From Bacteroidota bacterium (GTDB lineage: Bacteria > Bacteroidota > Bacteroidia > B-17B0 > Aurantibacillaceae), in contig JANYBY010000252.1 of NCBI GenBank assembly GCA_025360565.1, positions 1 through 12,962 of the forward strand: 12,962 nt of DNA. Direction: 5' to 3'. Of this stretch, positions 5,695-12,962 are shown piece by piece; the stretch's first letter is position 1; every line of letters begins with the position of its first letter. The notes below the pieces were generated by a model that had not been told where the DNA came from, made no database searches, and saw nothing but the letters and a program-made list of their open reading frames with translations. The translations under genes were made by a program, and so were the position numbers.

Positions 5695-7524
5695 TCACTT
5701 CAACTTCCCCACAAACCCATCCACTTCTATTTTTACACTTTGGGTAGAAGAAATTGGCATGGAACAAACATTTTTATTGCACACAAATAAAGTGGCCTTT
5801 CCAAAATCGGGATAATGCCCGGGTTTTTCGAGCTTCATTAATTTTGAAGGATGGTAATAAAACTGAACCTGCTTAATTAAATTCTTTGTATCCTCGCTGT
5901 TAAAGTCCGTTGATACAATAGTGAACACCAAATGATGTTTCATTAATTTATTAAGGGATAAAACAAAATCCCCAATTAATCTTTCTTCGTTGCTTAATAT
6001 TTTATCTACTCCTACCGATCGCAAACTTGCCTCTGCCTGTTTTAATAAACTGTCGTTATCGGTAAGATCACTGAACTCAATCAAAAACCTTGCAAACAGG
6101 GCATTCTCAACCAACACTTTTGTAGCGGCTCTTTTCCCTCCTAATGTAACCGGCATTAAATTGGTTGAGAAATAACCGCCGTTCTCTTTGTCGTATAGCT
6201 TTTCGTTGACAACATTTTTTAAAACCTCACATTTTTCAAGCCAGTAATTATCGTTTGTAAATTGGTATAACATTAACATGGCCATTGCCGCGTGTGACTG
6301 TGTTTTTAAATACATAATATTTTTCTGTGCCGAATCTGTTGGCAATTCCCGCATACGCTGCGTGGTATTTTTATTATCTATCACTGTTTTAAACCAGCCT
6401 TCGGGCAAATACGCTTTACTCATTATTTTTTTGGCGGTTAAAACGGCTATATCAAGAGCTTCTTTATTTTGCGTTGCTTCGTACAATTTTAAAAATCCAC
6501 GTACTATCCGAAAATTAATATCCGTGTAAAGCGTTTTATCGATGGGTGGAAATCCGTATTTCGCACGTTGTTCGGCAGTAAGCGTAAAATATTTTTCGGG
6601 AGAAATAACAACCGAAAGATCTTTCAGGTCAATATATTCTTCCTGACTATTATAAAACAAACTGTCGTTTTTAGAATACATTGAACTCATTAAATATTTT
6701 TTTAATAAGTTAGCTTCATTCAGCCATTTTTTATCTCCTGTGGCCATGTAAGCTTCCGCATAATTATGCATCACCCCCGCCTGGTACTCCGTTCGTTTCT
6801 CAGGCTGTGCGCCTTTCCAGGTGCGGCCGGAAGAACAACCGAAATAAACTCCTCCACAAACACGATCGCTTATTTTGGAATATTGATTCAACGATCGTAA
6901 GGCCTTATTAAGATCCTTTGACCCTTTTTGATTTTTGTTAAGCCAAAAACTTAATTCAACCGGCTGGTATAAAGGAATTTTTAAAACATAACCCCAGCCG
7001 TAATATAAACTGTCGTAATAATAATCAAGCTGATCATAGGCTTTTTTATAAAGCTCGGGAAGTCCTGATCTATCAGGGGGTTCAGAGGAGAAAAAATCGT
7101 TATTCTGAATTTTTATTTTGCCGGTTTTATAATTGATTAAGAATTCATTTAAGATCGGTTTAAACACGTCTGCTTTTCTGTTACCCTGAAAGGCATTCAA
7201 TTGGTTTCCGGCCGAATCCAAAAAAATAAGCGCGGGCCAGCCCCACTCTAAAAATCGCGCGCCAACATCGGGTTGCGCTTCCGCATCGGCCTTGATCGCG
7301 ATAAAATTTTGATTGATAATTCGGATTATGGAAGTATCTGTATAGGTTTTTTCTTCCATTAAATTACAGGCGGTACACCATTCTGTTCCTACATCCAAAA
7401 AAACGGGTTTGTGTTCCGCTTTCGCTTTTTTAAACGGGGTTTCGCCCCAAGCATACCAGTTAATTTTTTGGGCTTTTGCTCCGAACAAGAAAAGAAGAAA
7501 TAAAATACAGAGTTTGAAACGCAT
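5695..7524 (-). CDS. Secreted thioredoxin-domain protein, YyaL/DUF255-like
   Basis: A 609-residue protein with a clear Sec signal peptide (hydrophobic about 5-14, likely cleavage AKA|Q after residue 18), so probably periplasmic. Residues about 25-130 are a thioredoxin-like domain with the CxxC pair C50-x-x-C53 (EWCTACN) and the cis-Pro loop GWPA at P97. The rest resembles the helical six-hairpin (alpha/alpha-toroid) part of YyaL/spermatogenesis-associated protein 20, with repeated segments such as GVMHNYAEAYMATGD and VLVENALFARFLIEFSDLTD. The tail VCNKNVCSMP (C582, C587) is also typical of that family. Classical YyaL proteins are cytoplasmic and have a WCHVM motif; this one is exported and has a redox-type CxxC, which suggests thiol-disulfide work outside the cytoplasm. 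The substrate is unknown. The start is ATG 7524. It lies downstream of the macroglobulin gene, with a terminator between, so it is probably transcribed on its own or by read-through. Confidence 0.85.
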   Translation of the reverse strand: MRFKLCILFLLFLFGAKAQKINWYAWGETPFKKAKAEHKPVFLDVGTEWCTACNLMEEKTYTDTSIIRIINQNFIAIKADAEAQPDVGARFLEWGWPALIFLDSAGNQLNAFQGNRKADVFKPILNEFLINYKTGKIKIQNNDFFSSEPPDRSGLPELYKKAYDQLDYYYDSLYYGWGYVLKIPLYQPVELSFWLNKNQKGSKDLNKALRSLNQYSKISDRVCGGVYFGCSSGRTWKGAQPEKRTEYQAGVMHNYAEAYMATGDKKWLNEANLLKKYLMSSMYSKNDSLFYNSQEEYIDLKDLSVVISPEKYFTLTAEQRAKYGFPPIDKTLYTDINFRIVRGFLKLYEATQNKEALDIAVLTAKKIMSKAYLPEGWFKTVIDNKNTTQRMRELPTDSAQKNIMYLKTQSHAAMAMLMLYQFTNDNYWLEKCEVLKNVVNEKLYDKENGGYFSTNLMPVTLGGKRAATKVLVENALFARFLIEFSDLTDNDSLLKQAEASLRSVGVDKILSNEERLIGDFVLSLNKLMKHHLVFTIVSTDFNSEDTKNLIKQVQFYYHPSKLMKLEKPGHYPDFGKATLFVCNKNVCSMPISSTQSVKIEVDGFVGKLK

Positions 7525-7567
7525 AAAGCCTTTTTACTAATAGACGAATCTATAAATAAAACCTTAC

Positions 7568-7603
7568 AAAAGAAGAATCTGCAATAACAAACAGATCCTT
7601 CTT
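7568..7603 (-). terminator. Intrinsic terminator after the macroglobulin gene
   Basis: On the minus strand, AAGAAGGATCTG (7603-7592) pairs with CAGATTCTTCTT (7581-7570). This is a 12-bp stem with one G-U pair and a 10-base loop (TTTGTTATTG). The 3' arm runs into TTTTG, a short T-run. It lies 22 bp past the macroglobulin stop and 45 bp before the start of the next gene, so it should separate the two transcripts at least partly. Confidence 0.75.
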
Positions 7604-7625
7604 CAATAAGTAACGCTTCCTTAAA

Positions 7626-10600
7626 CTATTTCCCCACCTTCACTCGTATTCCTTCGCTATGACTTGTAAACTCAGGGGCGTACATGCATTGAATTTGTGT
7701 TATTCCATTGCTGAAATCACCGTAATGGTTCACCACCATTGGGTATTCAAAAACGTAAGTTCCTTTATTTAAATACGAGAAAAAGAAATTGGTTGCCGCG
7801 TCTTTTGTGCTTTCGTAATAACCCAAACCATCCTGCCATCTGTATCCGCTAAAAACATTGGTTGGTTCAAAACCCGCTGCCCGCATATCTTTCATGTGCA
7901 CGTAATTCATATCACGATCCACTCTCAACTCAATCCTCGCTTTTATTTTATCACCCAATTTTAATTTTGTAGCGTTGGTAATTGGTTCTAACACCGGGCC
8001 ACTTGCTGTATTTTTTTGCAGGAATAATTGTTTTTTAATTTTAAGCGGCGTTTCGTGCGGGGTAATTTTATCTAACTGCTCAAAATATTGCCAGTACACT
8101 GCGCCCCAGCTTACACCCTGATCCTTTTTCTGAATTTTAATTTTCCCCATTTCCGGTTTAATGTCCGAACCTGTCCACGTTTTTTTGAAATAACCTGTGC
8201 CCGGTTCAACTTTAATATCCGGATCATTTTTAGGATCTAATTTAATTTCGCCTACCGTAATTTCAACATTCGGTTCTGTACTCAACCAATCGGTTCCTTT
8301 TAACAGCAAGGCATACACCGCTTCTGTAGTTGCGCGAGTAGTTCCCCAGTGTTGCGTTTGTTTGCTTTTTATTAGCCAGGTTTTAAGGTCATCAACCGCT
8401 TTTGTATCGTTATTTACTTCGTCAAAAGCCTCAATCATCATGGCTTGTTGTTCAATTGGGGCTTGATACCAGTAGTAGCCGTAATTTTCTTTCCAGTACA
8501 TTCCCATTTCTTCGCTATTTAAAGAATTTTCTTTCAGCGATCTTAAAATATCTTTCGGTGTTTTAGGATCATCGTACCTGAACAAACTCAACGATATCAT
8601 GCCTTGCATATATCTTCCCTGATCTAACCAATAGGTTTGTTCTTGTTTTTTATAATATTCAAAATGTTCTTTATTGCGATTATCCATGGCTATATCCTTA
8701 AAGAAACTTCGCATGTATAAATATTGTACAGCCGTATAACTTAAGTGATTTTTAATTTTATAATCTGCATTATACTTTTTAACCCATTCAAACTCTTCGC
8801 GCATTCTATTATCGCAATAACGCACGGCTTTGCTAAGCATCTCCCATGTTTGGTTATCCTCTTTTACTTTAAGAACTCCCAATTTATTTAAATGGCCAAA
8901 CCCACAAGCAATGTGCTGCGTAATGTACCAATCATCAGGACCGCCGTCGAACCAGCAAAAGCCGCCGTTAGAAGTTTGTTTCTTTAATAATTTACGGAAG
9001 GCGCTTGCTTGTTCGTTCGCCATTCTGTTCAGGTCAAATAATAAGCCGACACGTTTTTTATTTTCGGTTTCGCTTTTCGATTGCAAAACCCAAGGAGTTT
9101 CTTCGAGCACAACCGCTTTTAGTTCCTGATTTTTTTCAAGGTTAGATAAAAATGCTTCAGGGCTTGTGGTTTTCCAGGCTTCAAACACCGCTTTAATTTT
9201 TGGTTTTGAATTGGCAACATAAGTAGCGAGACTATTAGCGTAATAACGCGCAAATGTTTGTTCGGCGCATTCGTAAGGGTATTCCATTAAGTACGGAAGC
9301 GCCTGAACCGCATACCATGCAGGGTTTGCGGTGAACTCTAAGGTATACGCATGATTTTTTAACGTAGTTGAATTATTATTTTGCGAAAGAAATTTAGCAA
9401 ACGAAAAATCTTTTGTTTGATTACTGCGAATCGGCAGCGGCATACTTTCAGTTACCAGCATACGGTTGGTAAGCACCGGCACAGCTTGTTCTTCGGCATC
9501 GGTAAAGTTTCCGCCTTTAGCCGAGATCCTGTATTTAATTGCAGAATAACCAAAAGGGATGGCAATATTCCATTCAATAGAAGTGCTTTGCCCCTTTTTT
9601 ACGTTAAAATCTCTTGAGCCAATGTTTGGAAAATTTCCTGAAACCGCTTCTATCATCGTGGTAGAAATTTCTTTATCCGTTAAAGCATCAAACATTTTTA
9701 ATTCGGCCATTCCTTTTAATTCGGTCTCTGAAAGGTTTGAGATCTTCGAAATAAAGGTCATTTTGTCTCCCTCACGGAAAAAACGCGGTACATTGGGTTG
9801 CACCATCAGGTCTTTTTGCGTTACCACTTCCTTTTGAAATTGTCCGCATTTTAGATCTTTTGTATGCGCAAGGCCCATTACTTTCCATTTAGTAAGACTT
9901 TCGGGCACAGTGAATTTTATTACCGTCTCTCCTTTTTCATTTGTTTGCAATTGCGGATAAAAAAACGCAGTTTCATTAAAATTACTTCGTGCTTTAATGT
10001 TTCCTAATTCTCCGCCGCTTTCTTTTCCTTCTCCTGATTCTCCTTTATTTTTTCCTCCCAGAGCCAATCCTCCGGTGGCAGTGGTTACTTCATCAGCTGC
10101 AGATTCGCTTTCAGCATAACCATCCTTATCCATCGATTTTTTTGCTTTCTCTTCTCGTGCCATTGATTTTCCTGGCGCTCTTGCAGATTTAGTGGTAGCC
10201 ATATTATAAGAAACAGATTCGGCTGCAGGATAAGCCCTATCATCGCCATCGTTATAATCATATTGATTTCTGTATCTGTAATTGCTATAAAAATAAAGTC
10301 CGAAATAATTTAAATTATCATAATAGCGGGATGAATAGTAAGCCGAATTTCTTTTTAAATCATTAAATTCATAAGAGTTATTTTGTCCGGCAACAGTTGC
10401 TGTCCAGTTTAATCTTCCATAAAAAATATTATTAATGCTAAAGCCCCAATAATTTGGTTTAAACGCGTCGAGCGATGCATCGTACATGGTAGCCATTAAT
10501 TCCGCCATCATTTTATCGCCTTTTTTATCTTTAATAATTATTTTCCATTCTTCGGCCTGCCCGGGTAATAATTTATTTCTGAATGTTTCAAATTCAATGT

Positions 10601-12962
10601 TCAATTCTTTATTCGTGTAAGGCACATTTATAGTACTGCTGTGATGATAGAACCTGTTATTTTTAATAAATGTGGTGTGAAATGAAAAATTACCACGGTA
10701 ATCTTCTTCCACCTTAATTTCGTTCAATGCCATTGAAGCCGACATTGTTTTAGAAGCTACCAATTCGTCCTTTAATTCAAATTCATATAAATAATTTGTG
10801 TTTGCGTAAGCAGATGCCTGAATAAAACTCACTTTTTCTCCGGGCTCGGCAGTTGTTGTTGGCATATAAAACCAATCAGGGTTCTGCTCGGGCATTTCGG
10901 TATTTGACGGGTTAAATAGCGTAAAATATTCAAAGGCTTTTACCTCTTCGCCAAATTTATCCTTGCAATTGGCTTCAATTACGTATACACCGGGTTTTAA
11001 ATTTTTTAATTCCGCTGCAATATCATATTCAGTTTTTTCTTTGGTATCAAATGTTTTGTCGGCCACTTTATCCCCTTTTTCCCATTTGTATTTATTTTGT
11101 TCATCATCATAAAGATCAAAAGGAAATATTTTGTAATACTCCGCTTTAGAAAGCGTTTGTCTGTCAGGCTGCGTCCATAAACGGTTACGGAACACCTTAT
11201 CCGGTTGTTTTAATTTATAAATTGCAAAATTTCCTTTGGTTGGTTCGGCAACACCATTTAAATTATTTGTATTTAGTCTTATCGGTTTAACACCTGTTTG
11301 ATTCACGATCTCATCACTCGAAATAGTTAAGGTGAGTGCCTGATACCCAACTGTAGCGTAAGTTGTAGTGGTATGTGTTTCGCCGTTTATATCCGTTACA
11401 TCAGCAATTACTTCGTAGTTATAAGTAGCCTGGCTTTTTTTAGAGACCGATTCATCCGGTAATGCTTTAAATTTTATAAAATAGGCACCGGTATCATTTG
11501 TAATGGTTTCTCCGTTTGTAATTTCGGTATTTGAACCTGAATTATAATACGAACGGTACCACCACCACCAATACGGGTAATTTACTTTTCTTATAACCCT
11601 GTAACTTACTTTGGCGCCATCGATCACGTTGCCGGCGTAAGCTTTCGCAATGCCGCTAACCGTTATCTCATCATTTATTTTATACGAACCTTTTACATCG
11701 TTAAACTTCACCTCAAATTTCGGGCGCTTATAATCTTCCACCGAAAAATAAACTGTACCGTAACCGTCGCTCAAATACATCTGTCCATTAAGCACGCCCT
11801 GTGGTGCAATAAATGAACCGCTCACAGTGCCATACTCATTGGTGGTAAGTTCCTGTGAAGAAACTTTTTGGTGATTTACATCATAAAAAGTAACCGTTAC
11901 AGGGTATTTTACTTTTATTTTTGATTCTTCTTTTGCTTTCCCTTCCAATAAAATGGATTTAAAATAAACTATTTGTCCCGGTCGGTAAATGGCCCTGTCG
12001 GTAAAAATGTACGATTTTGTATTGGTGTAATCGTTATTATATGGCTGATAACTGTAATAACTGTTATTATTAAAATACGAATCTTGGCCATTGATAAGTT
12101 CTACATAAAAAGACCGATCATCATCTTTTGTATATGCAATATTAAAATGGCCCTTTTCGTTTGTTTTTACGGATTGACCCTTTTTTATTTCGTAATCGCG
12201 GGTTAAATAACTGTATTTTTCGTGCCACATTTGTACGTTAATATTTTTAAGCGGTTCGCCGGTTTGCCTGTGTATGGCGTAAAAATCGTGAGATCCGTTT
12301 TCGTTGGCGCGCTCAATAGTTGTAATATCCGAAACAATGCATTGTGCGTAAGAAGTAAGGTTATTGGTATATTTAAAATCGGGGTTTAAAGAAGATATGA
12401 TCACATAATAACCATATGGCAGATCGGGAACTTTTATTTCCTGATTATGGGTTTGATAGTCGCCATCATCAACAATTTCCTGTTCAAAGGTTTTAACCAT
12501 TGGCAGCGAATTTATTTTTTCGTACAATTTTTCACCGTAATCTTTGCGGTAAATTTTTCGCATTTCAAGATGCGAGGTTTTTACGATCTTAAAATAAACT
12601 TTATTGATATTAGATGCTGAAATCAGCGCTCTGAAAGGTTTTGCAGGTTCATTCACCTCTTCAACTACCATGTTCATGGATTTTGCTTCGATACTCGAAA
12701 TTAAATTCACACATTGTTTAGCGCCGTATGAATCAGGAAATTTTTTGATGGCTCTGTTACAAATTTCTTTTGCTGTTTTTTTATACCATTTGTAACTCTC
12801 ACCGGCTAAAGGATTATAAGACGATGCTTTAGTATAATACCAGCTTGCAATACGGAAATCAATTTCGGTCACTCGTTTACTTCCTGAAAATTTATTCAGC
12901 AAAGTTTCCATGGTGGTTAAATACAAAGTGTCTTTTTTAGGGTTTTGTGAATTGTTCTTGAT
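7626..12962 (-). CDS. Alpha-2-macroglobulin family protein, thioester type (5' end cut by window)
   Basis: A giant cell-surface or periplasmic protein of the bacterial alpha-2-macroglobulin family, thought to trap proteases that attack the cell. The frame is open to the window edge (12 more codons before the first TTG), so the N-terminus and any signal peptide or lipobox lie outside; 1,778 residues are visible. Residues here count from the TTG at 12926. An MG domain with TDRAIYRPGQ lies near 309-318. A Tyr-rich stretch (about 860-908, 13 Tyr) leads to a low-complexity Lys/Glu/Gly/Ser-rich linker (909-978) where the bait region belongs. The A2M domain follows with FFYPQLQ (988-994) and SLTKWKVMG. 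The thioester motif CAEQ has Cys1220 and Gln1223 intact, inside a helical TED domain that also has GGFCWFDGGPDDWYITQHI. The C-terminal domain has AAGFEPTNV and DFSNGITQIQCMYAPE. A run of four Trp (453-456) is unusual. The pbpC gene, a common partner in proteobacteria, is not seen. Confidence 0.93.
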   Translation of the reverse strand: MKNNSQNPKKDTLYLTTMETLLNKFSGSKRVTEIDFRIASWYYTKASSYNPLAGESYKWYKKTAKEICNRAIKKFPDSYGAKQCVNLISSIEAKSMNMVVEEVNEPAKPFRALISASNINKVYFKIVKTSHLEMRKIYRKDYGEKLYEKINSLPMVKTFEQEIVDDGDYQTHNQEIKVPDLPYGYYVIISSLNPDFKYTNNLTSYAQCIVSDITTIERANENGSHDFYAIHRQTGEPLKNINVQMWHEKYSYLTRDYEIKKGQSVKTNEKGHFNIAYTKDDDRSFYVELINGQDSYFNNNSYYSYQPYNNDYTNTKSYIFTDRAIYRPGQIVYFKSILLEGKAKEESKIKVKYPVTVTFYDVNHQKVSSQELTTNEYGTVSGSFIAPQGVLNGQMYLSDGYGTVYFSVEDYKRPKFEVKFNDVKGSYKINDEITVSGIAKAYAGNVIDGAKVSYRVIRKVNYPYWWWWYRSYYNSGSNTEITNGETITNDTGAYFIKFKALPDESVSKKSQATYNYEVIADVTDINGETHTTTTYATVGYQALTLTISSDEIVNQTGVKPIRLNTNNLNGVAEPTKGNFAIYKLKQPDKVFRNRLWTQPDRQTLSKAEYYKIFPFDLYDDEQNKYKWEKGDKVADKTFDTKEKTEYDIAAELKNLKPGVYVIEANCKDKFGEEVKAFEYFTLFNPSNTEMPEQNPDWFYMPTTTAEPGEKVSFIQASAYANTNYLYEFELKDELVASKTMSASMALNEIKVEEDYRGNFSFHTTFIKNNRFYHHSSTINVPYTNKELNIEFETFRNKLLPGQAEEWKIIIKDKKGDKMMAELMATMYDASLDAFKPNYWGFSINNIFYGRLNWTATVAGQNNSYEFNDLKRNSAYYSSRYYDNLNYFGLYFYSNYRYRNQYDYNDGDDRAYPAAESVSYNMATTKSARAPGKSMAREEKAKKSMDKDGYAESESAADEVTTATGGLALGGKNKGESGEGKESGGELGNIKARSNFNETAFFYPQLQTNEKGETVIKFTVPESLTKWKVMGLAHTKDLKCGQFQKEVVTQKDLMVQPNVPRFFREGDKMTFISKISNLSETELKGMAELKMFDALTDKEISTTMIEAVSGNFPNIGSRDFNVKKGQSTSIEWNIAIPFGYSAIKYRISAKGGNFTDAEEQAVPVLTNRMLVTESMPLPIRSNQTKDFSFAKFLSQNNNSTTLKNHAYTLEFTANPAWYAVQALPYLMEYPYECAEQTFARYYANSLATYVANSKPKIKAVFEAWKTTSPEAFLSNLEKNQELKAVVLEETPWVLQSKSETENKKRVGLLFDLNRMANEQASAFRKLLKKQTSNGGFCWFDGGPDDWYITQHIACGFGHLNKLGVLKVKEDNQTWEMLSKAVRYCDNRMREEFEWVKKYNADYKIKNHLSYTAVQYLYMRSFFKDIAMDNRNKEHFEYYKKQEQTYWLDQGRYMQGMISLSLFRYDDPKTPKDILRSLKENSLNSEEMGMYWKENYGYYWYQAPIEQQAMMIEAFDEVNNDTKAVDDLKTWLIKSKQTQHWGTTRATTEAVYALLLKGTDWLSTEPNVEITVGEIKLDPKNDPDIKVEPGTGYFKKTWTGSDIKPEMGKIKIQKKDQGVSWGAVYWQYFEQLDKITPHETPLKIKKQLFLQKNTASGPVLEPITNATKLKLGDKIKARIELRVDRDMNYVHMKDMRAAGFEPTNVFSGYRWQDGLGYYESTKDAATNFFFSYLNKGTYVFEYPMVVNHYGDFSNGITQIQCMYAPEFTSHSEGIRVKVGK

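Noticed and set aside
8197..12795. Plus-strand open frames of 60-100 codons opposite the macroglobulin gene
   Set aside because: All are antisense to one long, well-conserved frame and show no domain or sensible start context.
12924..12926. TTG at 12926 as the true start of the macroglobulin
   Set aside because: The frame stays open for 12 more codons to the window edge, there is no signal peptide after this TTG, and the family has more sequence here, so the gene is simply cut.

Overview
The window looks like a stretch of chromosome from a member of the Bacteroidota. The signs are low GC, AT-rich ribosome-binding regions without Shine-Dalgarno sequences, one TTG-N18-TAATTTAG promoter-like match on the Bacteroidota sigma-A pattern, a Bacteroidota-type alpha-2-macroglobulin, and gene sequences typical of that phylum. 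I see no tRNA, rRNA, CRISPR, integrase, transposase or phage gene.

Layout from left to right. Positions 114-1854 hold a three-gene minus-strand cluster, read right to left: a phaJ-type (R)-enoyl-CoA hydratase, a phaB-type acetoacetyl-CoA reductase, and a small secreted protein of unknown function. A 604-bp stretch without genes (1855-2458) is packed with degenerate inverted and direct repeats. Then come an RlmI-type 23S rRNA methyltransferase on plus (2459-3634), the RuvX/YqgF nuclease on minus (3880-4302) and 6-phosphofructokinase on plus (4476-5447). Another inverted-repeat block (5450-5690) follows. The right half is two minus-strand genes for exported proteins: a secreted thioredoxin/YyaL (DUF255)-like protein (5695-7524), and a very large alpha-2-macroglobulin with an intact CxEQ thioester motif, whose 5' end lies outside the window (7626-12962).

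How the genes fit together. PhaB and PhaJ both act on four-carbon (R)-3-hydroxyacyl-CoA, so the left cluster can link acetoacetyl-CoA, (R)-3-hydroxybutyryl-CoA and crotonyl-CoA. No polymerase (phaC) or thiolase is visible, so polyester synthesis is possible but not shown. RlmI, RuvX and PfkA are housekeeping genes with no obvious shared pathway. The macroglobulin and the thioredoxin-like protein should both act outside the cytoplasm, and a good intrinsic terminator separates them.

The gene content is ordinary. The least explained feature is the intergenic DNA: nearly every non-operonic gap holds a different family of degenerate, G/A-biased or palindromic repeats, often starting within a few bases of a stop or start codon. 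Four of the frames that look open from the nearest start codon begin at TTG. In two of these (phaJ, pfkA) an internal ATG is clearly better, in one (the small secreted protein) TTG is probably the true start, and in one (the macroglobulin) the TTG is internal to a gene cut by the window edge.
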